A stretch of 64,000 nt of DNA, taken from NCBI GenBank assembly GCA_002311665.1, contig DBYX01000005.1:1-64000 (forward strand), written 5' to 3'. The notes beneath the pieces are model-generated. The model saw only the letters and a program-made list of their open reading frames with translations. It searched no databases and was not told the origin of the DNA. Made by a program: the position numbers and the translations under genes. The stretch is from Lachnoclostridium sp. UBA1175. GTDB taxonomy: Bacteria; Bacillota; Clostridia; Lachnospirales; Lachnospiraceae. Positions 34,066-42,955 of this stretch are shown piece after piece; position 1 is the stretch's first letter; each line of letters begins with the position of its first letter.

Positions 34066-34392
34066 TGACGAAAAGTTTCGTCAGGACATCTCAATGATGC
34101 TGTTTCCCCGTGGGTTGCAGTCGCGTTTCGCGATTCCCCGCGGGTTGAGACGCACGGTCATCGAGCTCGTCGTGAAGCCCCGCGCCTATGTTCTCCCGAT
34201 TTCGGGCGCCGAGGGAACGGCTGATGCTCTGACTGCGGCAATCAGAGGTTCGGATCAAGGCTGATCCGGGGTGCGCGCCGACGGCAGCGCCGACCGGCCC
34301 CTTCTCAGTTCCGAATACTTCGACCCGTTTGTTCCGGTCCGCGAGACGTTTCGATCTCGGGCGCTACGCCCACGAAGGGAGGTTTTTTTCGC
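34066..34392 (+). promoter_or_regulatory. Long structured 5' leader of unknown class
   Basis: About 327 bases lie between the predicted transcription start and the start codon. The stretch holds GACGAAA-AG-TTTCGTC (34068-34083), a TCGCG-TTT-CGCGA hairpin, two copies of TTCCCCG(T/C)GGGTTG, and near the end GAGA-CGTTTCGA-TCTC and GGGCG-CTA-CGCCC hairpins just before the ribosome site. No known riboswitch signature was recognised. Confidence 0.45.
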
Positions 34393-36294
34393 ATGGAAAA
34401 AAACAATGAGCGGGCTATGAACCGCACAAAACGGAATATGCGAACCAAGCGGAATCTGAGCCGTATCAAGGATTACGCGCCGCAGGGGCTGGTGGCATTT
34501 CTCGTACTTGCAGCGCTGATGCTGCTTCTGTTCGTTCTTCTGAACCTTCCGGCAATCGGTCGGTTCATCAAGGCGGTGTTCCGTGCACTGGCACCGGCGA
34601 TCGCGGGCTTTGTTTTCGCGTTTATCATGTCGCCCCTGGTGCGATTTTTCGAGACGCGGATCGTCAAGCTTCTGAGAGCACGCAAGACGGAGTTGGCGGA
34701 GGATTCGGTCTTTATGGTCAAGACGAGGCGACATGCCCGTCGGATCAGTATCGTGATCACGCTGTTTCTGCTGCTGTCGATCATCGCGCTGCTGATCGTC
34801 ACCATCATCCCCGAGCTGGTGAAGAGTCTGGAGGCCCTGGCCGTGAACCTTGCCGGGTATCTGGAACAGTTGAAACACACGATCGACCTCTATCTGGTTA
34901 AGAACCCGCGTGTGGCGGAGGTTCTGGAGCCGATCACGGAGAAGTTCAACGATACGAACAAGCTCGCCAGGACGATCATCAAATACCTGAATATCGATAT
35001 GGCCGGCGACGCGACGAAGTTTGTGCTCGCGAGCACCTGGACCATCATCCGCGTCGTGTACATCTGGCTGGTCGGCACGATCGTCAGCGTGTATCTCCTC
35101 GCGAGCAAAGAGTACTATATCGGTCTGTGCAAGAAGCTGTTCTTCGCGGTGCTGCCGAAGCGCACCTCCAAGAACGCGATCCAGACGCTGCACAAGGCGA
35201 ACATCATCTATTCCGCAGCCATTCTCGGCAAGCTGGTGGACTCCCTGATCATCGGCATCCTGTGCTTCATCGGGACCACCCTGCTCGGGATCAAATTTTC
35301 CGCGATCGGCGAGTACAAGGTACTGGTAAGCGTGATCGTCGGCGTGACCAACGTGATCCCGTTCTTCGGCCCGTTCCTCGGCGGTATCCCGTGCGCGATC
35401 CTGATCTTCTCGATCAACCCGCTGCATGGCCTGCTGTTCGCGCTTTTCGTGGTGGTGCTGCAGCAGTTTGACGGCAACTTCCTCGATCCGCATATCGTCG
35501 GCAAGAAGGTTGGTCTGCGTCCTCTGTACGTGCTGTGTGCATGTATGTTGTGCGGCGGCCTGTTCGGCATCCCGGGACTGATCCTGGCAACACCGACGTG
35601 TGCGCTTGTTTATTACCTTACCAAGTCGTATCTTGAGGTTCGTCTGGAGAGCAAGAACCTGCCTGTCGAGACGAGCGAGTATGTGACGCAGCCGAGCGCC
35701 GTGATCGCGAACCGCGCGATGAGCGTCGACCTTGTGACGGAGCGTCTTGTGGCGGAATCCGACGCGCTTGACGCGCAGCAGGAGGCGGCGGTTGCCGCGC
35801 TGGAATCCGCGGAGGCGGTGACCGGCGGCAAGAGGCGCAGAAGACATCATCGGACCGCCGTGATGCGGGCTATGATGGAGAGCGGCGAGACGGGCGAAGG
35901 CGGAAATGACGACATCGATCTCTCGGCCTACAGCGACCTGGAGTCCGGCGTGGAGCGCGAGAAGCGTCTTGAGCGCGAGTGGCTGATGTCCGGCGGCGAG
36001 GAGGATCTCAACGACAACGGTATCGCCGACGAACGCGAGCGAGCACACGAGGAGCGCAACCGGGCCAAGAGCAATATTTCCGTGCGCGGCCTGATCAGGC
36101 GCATGATCGACGAGGCCGAAGAGGACTGGGACGAGCATGGAAACCGCCCGCTGCCCGGCTCGAAGAGGAAGCAAAAAGCGGAGGAGAACGGTGGCGCGAA
36201 CGCCGATCCGGCAACGCCCGCGGAGGCTTCCGAAGAGTCCCCGGCGGAGGTGCCCGCGGAACCCGGGAAGGAAGAGTCGGACGACCGCGAATAA
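34393..36294 (+). CDS. AI-2E family transporter with long acidic tail
   Basis: A 633-residue protein. Residues 35-415 form the AI-2E/PerM module with about eight helices; the family hallmark GVTNVIPFFGPFLGGIPCAIL and GNFLDPHIVGKKVGLRPLYVL are present. Residues 430-633 are a hydrophilic tail, unusually long for this family, with Glu/Ala stretches and an EF-hand-like or dockerin-like DLNDNGIADE. Members export small molecules or act as Na+(Li+)/H+ antiporters; the substrate here is unknown. The leader upstream suggests RNA-level control. Confidence 0.85.
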   Translation: MEKNNERAMNRTKRNMRTKRNLSRIKDYAPQGLVAFLVLAALMLLLFVLLNLPAIGRFIKAVFRALAPAIAGFVFAFIMSPLVRFFETRIVKLLRARKTELAEDSVFMVKTRRHARRISIVITLFLLLSIIALLIVTIIPELVKSLEALAVNLAGYLEQLKHTIDLYLVKNPRVAEVLEPITEKFNDTNKLARTIIKYLNIDMAGDATKFVLASTWTIIRVVYIWLVGTIVSVYLLASKEYYIGLCKKLFFAVLPKRTSKNAIQTLHKANIIYSAAILGKLVDSLIIGILCFIGTTLLGIKFSAIGEYKVLVSVIVGVTNVIPFFGPFLGGIPCAILIFSINPLHGLLFALFVVVLQQFDGNFLDPHIVGKKVGLRPLYVLCACMLCGGLFGIPGLILATPTCALVYYLTKSYLEVRLESKNLPVETSEYVTQPSAVIANRAMSVDLVTERLVAESDALDAQQEAAVAALESAEAVTGGKRRRRHHRTAVMRAMMESGETGEGGNDDIDLSAYSDLESGVEREKRLEREWLMSGGEEDLNDNGIADERERAHEERNRAKSNISVRGLIRRMIDEAEEDWDEHGNRPLPGSKRKQKAEENGGANADPATPAEASEESPAEVPAEPGKEESDDRE

Positions 36295-36329
36295 TGCGGA
36301 AAATGTTGCTTTTTTCCGCGGCGTTTCCC

Positions 36330-36358
36330 TTGATTTTCCGAAGCAATAATACTATAAT
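36330..36358 (+). promoter_or_regulatory. Promoter of the nucleoside importer operon
   Basis: TTGATT (36330-36335), 17 bases, perfect TATAAT (36353-36358). Confidence 0.8.
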
Positions 36359-36478
36359 CTAGGCATGGTTGTTTATCGGGACCGGGACGGTCGGGAGGAC
36401 GGTCGGAACGGTTTTGAAAACAGGGCGGCGGAAGCATTTTCCGAGGCCCCGAATACACAGTAAAGGAGTGTTTTTAGG

Positions 36479-37675
36479 ATGAAGAAATTCTTAGTATTGC
36501 TGTTGTGCGCAGTGGCGGCACTCAGCTTGGCTGCCTGCGGCAAGGAGGATTCCGACAAGATCAAGATCGGTCTGATCTGTCTGCACGATGAGAACTCCAC
36601 ATATGACAAGAACTTCATCGATGCGATGAGAGAGATGCAGAAGGAACTCGGACTTGATGACGACCAGATCATCATCAAGAAGAATATCCCCGAGAACAAC
36701 GAGTGCCTTACTGCCTGCAAGGACCTTGTGGACCACGGCTGCGACATCATTATTGCAGACTCGTTCAACCATGAGGACTTCATGATCCAGGCTGCGAAGC
36801 AGTACAAGAACGTGCAGTTCTGCCATGCGACCGGTACGAAGGCGCATACGCAGGGCCTTTCCAACTACCACAATGCATTTGCCAACATCTACGAAGGCCG
36901 TTACGCAGCCGGTGTTGCTGCAGGTCTGAAGCTTAACGAGATGATCGAGTCCGGCAAGATCACGGCTGAGCAGGCTGTTATGGGTTATGTCGGTGCGTTC
37001 ACGTACGCAGAGGTTATCTCCGGTTTCACCTCGTTCTACCTCGGTGCAAAGTCCGTTTGCCCTTCGGTAACGATGAAGGTTCAGTTCACCGGTTCCTGGT
37101 ATGATGAGGCCGGTGAGAAGGAAGCTGCTACCGCTCTGATCAAGAAGGGTTGCGTTCTGATCAGCCAGCATGCAGACTCCATGGGTGCTCCGACGGCCTG
37201 CGAGGCTGCCAATGTTCCGAACGTTTCCTACAACGGCAGCACCGTTTCGGCTTGCCCGAACACATTTATCGTATCTTCGAGAATCAACTGGGCTAAGTAC
37301 TACGCTTACGTTTACAACTGCGTGAAGGACGGCAAGGACATCGCAGCTGACTGGACCGGCGGTTTCGCAGAAGGTTCCGTAGAGCTCTCCGCGATCAACG
37401 ACAAGGCTGCTGCTCCGGGAACGAAGGAGAAGGTTGAGGCTGTGATCGCCGATCTCAAGGCCGGCAAGATCAAGGTTTTCGATACCAACACCTTTACGGT
37501 TAAGGGCGAGAAGCTGAGCTCCTACAAGGCGGATGTCGATTTCGATATCGACTATACGAAGGATACGGAAGTTATCAGCGACGGTTACTTCCACGAGTCG
37601 GAGAAGCGCAGCGCGCCGGTATTTGATATTCAGATCGACGGTATCGAGTATCTGAACACGAACTTCGGCGGTTAA
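36479..37675 (+). CDS. BMP-family substrate-binding lipoprotein
   Basis: A 398-residue lipoprotein: signal peptide with lipobox LAAC (Cys 20), then a BMP/Med periplasmic-binding fold with IKIGLICLHDENSTYDKNFIDAM, FCHATGTKAH, NIYEGRYAAGVAAGLKL and ADSMGAPTA. It should bind nucleosides or a related purine ligand for the downstream ABC importer. Codons AAG, GGT and CTT are favoured more than in the neighbours, suggesting high expression. ATG follows AAAGGAG. Confidence 0.92.
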   Translation: MKKFLVLLLCAVAALSLAACGKEDSDKIKIGLICLHDENSTYDKNFIDAMREMQKELGLDDDQIIIKKNIPENNECLTACKDLVDHGCDIIIADSFNHEDFMIQAAKQYKNVQFCHATGTKAHTQGLSNYHNAFANIYEGRYAAGVAAGLKLNEMIESGKITAEQAVMGYVGAFTYAEVISGFTSFYLGAKSVCPSVTMKVQFTGSWYDEAGEKEAATALIKKGCVLISQHADSMGAPTACEAANVPNVSYNGSTVSACPNTFIVSSRINWAKYYAYVYNCVKDGKDIAADWTGGFAEGSVELSAINDKAAAPGTKEKVEAVIADLKAGKIKVFDTNTFTVKGEKLSSYKADVDFDIDYTKDTEVISDGYFHESEKRSAPVFDIQIDGIEYLNTNFGG

Positions 37676-37770
37676 TTCAGAACAAGCAAACGATGCGGTG
37701 TGACCGCATCTATCCCAATCCATTCGGCGGGGCCGTAGTGCCCCGCTGAAGTGGTTTCAGGAGGAAGTCT

Positions 37771-40700
37771 GTGAACGAACAGGACAGAACAAAACCGGAG
37801 CAGGCGGCGGACCTGATCGAGACATCGATCGGAGCTGTCACGGAGGAACTCGGCGAGGCGGCCGGCCGCACGGCCGATTCCATCGGAGCGAAGGCCGAGG
37901 GCGTTGTTGACGCTTCGGAGAGTGAACCGGAGCAGCCCGTATACATTGTCAGTGAGCATGTGGACAAGGCCCACGCTCCTGCGATCGAGCTCGTCGGCGT
38001 CACCAAGACGTTCGGCAAGGTGGTCGCCAACGACAATGTGAGCTTCTGCGTGGAGAGGGGCGAGATCCTCGCGATCCTCGGCGAGAACGGCAGCGGCAAG
38101 ACGACTCTTATGAACATGATCGCGGGTATTTACTACCCCGACCGCGGACTGATCTACGTGAACGGCGAGAGAGTATCCATCGGCTCGCCGCGCGACGCAT
38201 TTGCCCATGGGATCGGTATGATCCATCAGCACTTCAAACTAGTGGATCTCTTCACTGCGACGGAAAATGTCATCCTCGGCCTCAAGGACGAGGGCCGCTA
38301 TGATATCAAGGCGTACACGAAGCGCGTGCGCGAGATCAGTGAGCGCTACGGATTTGACCTTGACCCGAACAAGAAAATATACGACATGTCAGTGTCGGAG
38401 AAGCAGACCGTGGAGATCATCAAGGTGCTGTTCCGCGGCGCGGACATCCTGATCCTCGATGAGCCGACGGCCGTGCTGACGCCGCAGGAGACGGAGAAAC
38501 TGTTCACGATCCTCCGCCGTATGCGCGACGACGGCAAATCCATCATCATCATCACGCACAAACTCAACGAGGTTATGTCGCTCTCGCAGAAGGTTGCCGT
38601 GCTGTGCAAGGGACGCTATGTCGGCACCGTGGAGACGGCGAAGACCGACATCTCGCAGTTGACGGAGATGATGGTCGGCAAGAAGATCAGCCTGAACATC
38701 GAGCGCAGCGAGGTCGTGAACCCGATCGACCGTCTGGAGGTGAAGAACCTTTCGGTGGTGAACCGCGAGGGCGTGAAGGTCCTCTCGGACATCAATTTCA
38801 CGGCGCGCGGCGGCGAGATCCTCGGTATCGCGGGCATTGCCGGCAGCGGCCAGAGAGAGCTTCTCGAGGCGATCGCCGGACTGCAGCAGGTGTCGGAAGG
38901 CTGCATCCTCTACAACAATCCGAAGAACGACAAGATCGAGAATCTGATCGGCAAGAATCCGATGCAGATCCGCTCGCTCGGCGTTCGACTTTCCTTCGTT
39001 CCGGAAGACCGACTCGGCATGGGCCTGGTCGGCAACATGGACATCGTCGACAACATGATGCTCCGAAGCTACAATAAGGGCTCGGGCGTTCTGTTGAACC
39101 GCAACGACCCGCGCGGTCTTGCAGAGACGATCATCAATGATCTCGAGGTGGTAACTCCGAGCGCCAAGACGGCGGTGAGACGCCTCTCCGGCGGTAACAT
39201 CCAGAAGGTGCTTGTCGGCCGTGAGATTGCTTCGGCACCGGCCGTGTTGATGGCTGCCTACCCCGTGCGAGGCCTGGACGTCAATTCCTCCTTCACGATC
39301 TACAATCTGTTGAATGAACAGAAGACACTCGGGACCGCCGTCATCTTCGTCGGCGAGGACCTCGATGTCCTTCTCGAGCTCTGCGACCGCATCCTGGTCA
39401 TCAGCTCCGGTAAGGTTTCCTGCATCGTGGATGCCAAGAGCACCACGAAGGAGGAGATCGGTCTGGCGATGACGAGCGGCGGAAGCGCAGATGCGTATGC
39501 GGAGATTGAGAGTGTCGCGGAGAGCGACAGCGCCGCGGCCGGCAGTAAGGCTGCGGAAATCGACAGCGCCGTTTCCGCAGACAATGCTGCGGAGTCCGCG
39601 GGCAACGCGGAGTCCGGGGCGGAAGAAGTAACCTCCGGTGAGAAAGAGGCTGCGGATGAGGGCACTGCGGAGAAACAAAAAGCAGTGGAACAGCCCCGCC
39701 GCAAGATTAAGGAACCCCTGCTGCATATCATCAAGAAGGACGAGCTGCCATGGCATCGCTCGTGGCTCATCCGCATTCTGGCGGTTGTGTTCGGCGTTTT
39801 GCTCTGCGGTGTACTGGCGATGTGCATCGGCATTTCCCCGATCAAGATGTACGGATATATGGCGGACGGTGCCTTCGGCACTTCCAACCGCATCTGGGAC
39901 CTGTTCCACGAGACCGTGCTGCTGCTCGGTATCGCGCTCGCGCTGACACCGGCATTTAAGATGCGCTTCTGGAACATCGGCGGTGAGGGACAGGTGCTGA
40001 TCGGCGGATTTGCTACGGCACTCTGTATGATCTATCTCGGAAACCGGATGCCGTCGACCCTGCTCGTGCTTGTGATGATCGTCGCGAGTATCGCGGCGGG
40101 CGCCATCTGGGCGGTCATCCCCGCATTTTTCAAGGCGTGGTGGAACACGAACGAGACACTGTTTACGCTGATGATGAACTACGTGGCGATGCAGCTGGTG
40201 TCCTTCTTCATCCAGAAGGCATATCCGAAGAGCACGCACGCCATCGGCGTGATCAATCCGGACACGGAGGCCGGCTGGCTTCCCAAGCTCGGTGAAAACG
40301 AGTTCCTGCTGAATATCCTTATCGTGCTGGTGCTCACCGGCGTGATGTACGTGTACCTGCGTTACTCGAAGCACGGCTACGAGCTCACCGTCGTCGGTGA
40401 GAGCGAGAATACCGCCCGCTACATCGGCGTCAATGTGAAGAAGGTAGTCCTGCGCACCATGCTCCTCTCCGGAGCAATCTGCGGCCTGATGGGCCTGCTG
40501 CTCGTCGGCGGCATCGATCACACGGTGGAGAGAAACACCGTGCAGAACCGCGGATTTACCGCGATCATGGTGTCGTGGCTGGCGCACTTCAACCCGCTGT
40601 ATATGTTCCTGACCTCCTTCCTGATCGCGTTCATGGCGGCAGGTGCGAGAGAGGTTTCGACGATGATGGAGATCGATCCGTCGTTCACGGATATGCTGGT

Positions 40701-40806
40701 CGGAATCGTCATCTTCTGTATCATCGGAAGCGAGTTCTTCATCAACTATCGCGTGGTGTTCCGGCAGAGAAAACGCAAGAATAAAACGGAGGAGGTGACG
40801 CAGTAA
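37771..40806 (+). CDS. Nucleoside ABC importer: dual ATPase fused to permease
   Basis: A 1011-residue fusion (GTG start after AGGAGG). Residues 1-65: acidic extension. Residues 70-560: two ABC domains of the sugar/BmpB type; the first has Walker A ILGENGSGKTTLMNMIAG and Walker B ILILDEPTAVLTP with a weak signature MSVSEKQTVEI, the second lacks the Walker A Lys (GIAGSGQRELLEAIAG) and has LSGGNIQKVLVGREI. Residues 565-640: Ala/Glu/Ser-rich linker. Residues 650-1000: NupP-type permease with about nine helices (WNIGGEGQVLIGGF, GFTAIMVSWLAHFNP). ATPase and permease are normally separate genes. The stop overlaps the second permease gene. Confidence 0.92.
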   Translation: MNEQDRTKPEQAADLIETSIGAVTEELGEAAGRTADSIGAKAEGVVDASESEPEQPVYIVSEHVDKAHAPAIELVGVTKTFGKVVANDNVSFCVERGEILAILGENGSGKTTLMNMIAGIYYPDRGLIYVNGERVSIGSPRDAFAHGIGMIHQHFKLVDLFTATENVILGLKDEGRYDIKAYTKRVREISERYGFDLDPNKKIYDMSVSEKQTVEIIKVLFRGADILILDEPTAVLTPQETEKLFTILRRMRDDGKSIIIITHKLNEVMSLSQKVAVLCKGRYVGTVETAKTDISQLTEMMVGKKISLNIERSEVVNPIDRLEVKNLSVVNREGVKVLSDINFTARGGEILGIAGIAGSGQRELLEAIAGLQQVSEGCILYNNPKNDKIENLIGKNPMQIRSLGVRLSFVPEDRLGMGLVGNMDIVDNMMLRSYNKGSGVLLNRNDPRGLAETIINDLEVVTPSAKTAVRRLSGGNIQKVLVGREIASAPAVLMAAYPVRGLDVNSSFTIYNLLNEQKTLGTAVIFVGEDLDVLLELCDRILVISSGKVSCIVDAKSTTKEEIGLAMTSGGSADAYAEIESVAESDSAAAGSKAAEIDSAVSADNAAESAGNAESGAEEVTSGEKEAADEGTAEKQKAVEQPRRKIKEPLLHIIKKDELPWHRSWLIRILAVVFGVLLCGVLAMCIGISPIKMYGYMADGAFGTSNRIWDLFHETVLLLGIALALTPAFKMRFWNIGGEGQVLIGGFATALCMIYLGNRMPSTLLVLVMIVASIAAGAIWAVIPAFFKAWWNTNETLFTLMMNYVAMQLVSFFIQKAYPKSTHAIGVINPDTEAGWLPKLGENEFLLNILIVLVLTGVMYVYLRYSKHGYELTVVGESENTARYIGVNVKKVVLRTMLLSGAICGLMGLLLVGGIDHTVERNTVQNRGFTAIMVSWLAHFNPLYMFLTSFLIAFMAAGAREVSTMMEIDPSFTDMLVGIVIFCIIGSEFFINYRVVFRQRKRKNKTEEVTQ

Positions 40807-41786
40807 TGTTTGCTGATTTTATGACAAGAGCAGTCATGCAGGGCATTCCGCTTCTGTACGGCTCGACCGGCGAGATCCTTACCGAGAAATCGGGTCACCT
40901 CAACCTCGGTATTCCCGGCATTATGTACGGCGGCGCGATGAGCGGTTTCATCGGCGCGTTCATATACGAGAACAACACGACCGACTTCCGCGGCTGGAAA
41001 GCGATGCTGATCACCGTCGGGTTCTCAATCCTCGGATCGCTGCTCATGGGACTGATCTACTGCTTCCTGACCGTCACTCTCCGGGCCAACCAGAATGTGG
41101 CAGGTCTTGCGCTCACGACATTCGGCGTCGGCTTCGGCAACTTCTTCGGCGGTTCCCTCGTCCGGCTCTCGGGTTCGGAAAATGCTTCGCTCCGCATGAT
41201 CAAGACCAGCGAAGTGTTCAAGCGGAAGCCTCCGATCGAGTGGCTGCCGCCGGTGTTGTCCTACGGCTTCTTCACTTATTTTGCGATCATTGTCGCGATC
41301 GTTATGGCTTTCGTGCTGAGAAGGACGAGGATCGGCCTGCATCTTCGCGCCGTCGGCGAGAATCCGGCGACCGCGGACGCGGCGGGAATCAACGTCAACC
41401 GCTACAAATACGTCGCGACCTGCGTGGGCAGCATCATCGCCGGACTCGGCGGACTCTACTACGTAATGGACTATCTGGAAGGCTCCTGGTCCAACGACGC
41501 GTTCGGTGACCGCGGATGGCTGGCGATCGCGCTGGTTATCTTTGCGATCTGGCGCCCGTTGATCGCGGTCTTCGGATCCATCCTCTTCGGCGGACTTTGC
41601 ATTTGCCACCTGTATGTGTCGGAGATCAGCTTCATCCCGAAGCTCTCGCTGGCAGCACAGGAGTTGATCAAGATGACGCCCTACGTCGTGACGATCATCA
41701 TCCTGATCCTGATCAGCCTGCGGCGCAAGCGGGAGACGCAGCCGCCGGCGCATCTGGGCCTGCCGTACTTCCGCGAGGAGCGGTAA
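40806..41786 (+). CDS. Nucleoside ABC importer, second permease
   Basis: A 326-residue NupQ/YufQ-type permease with about nine helices. Motifs: PLLYGSTGEILTEKSGHLNLGIPGIMYGGA, LTTFGVGFGNFFGG, LRAVGENPATADAAGINVNRYK and GDRGWLAIALVIFAIWRP. It pairs with the permease part of the preceding fusion protein to form the transmembrane dimer. Its ATG overlaps the previous stop (TAATG). A terminator follows. Confidence 0.93.
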   Translation: MFADFMTRAVMQGIPLLYGSTGEILTEKSGHLNLGIPGIMYGGAMSGFIGAFIYENNTTDFRGWKAMLITVGFSILGSLLMGLIYCFLTVTLRANQNVAGLALTTFGVGFGNFFGGSLVRLSGSENASLRMIKTSEVFKRKPPIEWLPPVLSYGFFTYFAIIVAIVMAFVLRRTRIGLHLRAVGENPATADAAGINVNRYKYVATCVGSIIAGLGGLYYVMDYLEGSWSNDAFGDRGWLAIALVIFAIWRPLIAVFGSILFGGLCICHLYVSEISFIPKLSLAAQELIKMTPYVVTIIILILISLRRKRETQPPAHLGLPYFREER

Positions 41787-41845
41787 AGCCCGCGGCGCGT
41801 GCCGCGCAACATTTTACGAAGCAATTTATATGTGCATATGACAGG

Positions 41846-41876
41846 AAAGACCGGGCAGTTGCTTGCCCGGTCTTTT
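41846..41876. terminator. Terminator after the nucleoside importer operon
   Basis: AAAGACCGGGCA pairs with TGCCCGGTCTTT (41864-41875), then T. It lies between convergent genes. Confidence 0.9.
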
Positions 41877-41915
41877 GGCGTTCGTCGCTTTTTCGTTTTT
41901 TTAGTATTAATGCAG

Positions 41916-41933
41916 CATTTTCCGCGGAAAATG
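41916..41933. other. 18-bp perfect palindrome of two GGAAAATG motifs
   Basis: CATTTTCCGCGGAAAATG joins two inverted copies of the recurring octamer. It lies between the terminator and the end of the radical SAM gene. Confidence 0.85.
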
Positions 41934-41944
41934 CCGCGCAACCG

Positions 41945-42643
41945 TCAGTCCACGCCGCGGATGTCGACCAGCGGGATGGATTTGGAGAGCAGGTCCTTCC
42001 AGGACTGAAGCACGGAGGTCTCGGGAGCGTGGAAGCGTCCCTTGAACATCACCTGGTCACTGTCGCGGTACGGCTGCAGATAGTAGTGGCGCGCGCCGGC
42101 GATCCACTGGGCAATCCCCTTCATCGCTTCCTCGTCGTGCAGTTCCGTCATAACCGTGGTGCGGAATTCGTAATGGATCCGGCTGTTCAGCAGGAGCTTG
42201 ACGGAGGCTTCCACGGCGTCCGTGCGGAAGTCGCGGATACCGATCGTCGCACCGTACCGCTCGCGGCAGTTCTTTATGTCCATCGCGACATAGTCGAGAA
42301 GATTATTCTTGAGAAGCCACTCCAGCATCGCGGGGTGCTGTCCGTTCGTGTCGAGTTTGATCTTGTAGCCGAGCGCGCGCACCTTTGCGATAAATTCCGG
42401 AAGATCCGGCTGAAGAGTCGGTTCGCCGCCGGTGATGGCGACACCCTCCAACACTTTGGCGCGCAACTTGAGAAATGCGAGAATCTCCTCCTCGGGGATC
42501 GCGGGCACCGTCTCCGGATGAAGCGCCAGCTCACTGTTGTGACAGTACGGGCACCGATAGTTGCAACCGCCGGTGAAAACCGTGGCAGCCGTATGCCCGG
42601 GGTAATCCAGAAGCGTGAGCTTCTGCAGACCATGAATTTGCAT
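41945..42643 (-). CDS. Anaerobic ribonucleotide reductase-type radical SAM activase
   Basis: A 232-residue radical SAM protein of the NrdG2/PflA-like group. The cluster motif is CNYRCPYCHN (CxxxCxxC, about residues 27-36), followed by the SAM-binding VAITGGEPTLQPDL, LDTNGQ and YVAMDIKN, and the C-terminal YYLQPYR. It generates a glycyl radical on a partner enzyme, probably an anaerobic ribonucleotide reductase, which is not in this window. ATG 42643 follows GGAGG; the longer frame from 42757 lacks a site. Confidence 0.88.
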   Translation of the reverse strand: MQIHGLQKLTLLDYPGHTAATVFTGGCNYRCPYCHNSELALHPETVPAIPEEEILAFLKLRAKVLEGVAITGGEPTLQPDLPEFIAKVRALGYKIKLDTNGQHPAMLEWLLKNNLLDYVAMDIKNCRERYGATIGIRDFRTDAVEASVKLLLNSRIHYEFRTTVMTELHDEEAMKGIAQWIAGARHYYLQPYRDSDQVMFKGRFHAPETSVLQSWKDLLSKSIPLVDIRGVD

Positions 42644-42780
42644 TGGGAAACCTCCGAATTGCCGCGCCGCAGGCCACTCCGCAGAGGGCCGGGCACAGGA
42701 ATAACGTCTAGCGATAATTGTACTACAAAACATCAAAAAAGTCCATGAATCCTTCACTCATTTCCCGCGAAAAAGGTGCA

Positions 42781-42797
42781 ATTATTTGACAAATAAT
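42781..42797. promoter_or_regulatory. ATTATTT-GAC-AAATAAT palindrome
   Basis: A perfect 7-3-7 palindrome in the AT-rich intergenic region ahead of the giant repeat gene. Its size and AT-rich arms recall Fur/PerR-type boxes, but the sequence is not a clear match. It contains a TTGACA. It is the only AT-rich island of this kind nearby. Confidence 0.45.
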
Positions 42798-42799
42798 AT

Positions 42800-42829
42800 T
42801 TGATTATATGCGCGAAAGTGTGCTATTAT
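42800..42829 (+). promoter_or_regulatory. Likely promoter of the giant repeat protein gene
   Basis: TTGATT (42800-42805), 18 bases, TATTAT (42824-42829). A leader hairpin TTGCGGGG/CCCCGCAA (42846-42876) follows. The gene-free stretch 42644-42955 holds this promoter and the palindrome. Confidence 0.5.
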
Positions 42830-42955
42830 TTATTATACGCTAAAATTGCGGGGAGTGTCCTCGGATCGCCCCGCAACTGGAGCAAGAGCGATAGCGCAGA
42901 GTGTGCCAAGTGTTATGGCGATGGTTGAGAACGGGAAAGGGAGTGTTATTGCAGT

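Noticed and set aside
34055..34264. Small gene in the leader of the AI-2E family gene
   Set aside because: Its start lies inside the -10 element, upstream of the predicted transcript, and its composition follows the hairpins.
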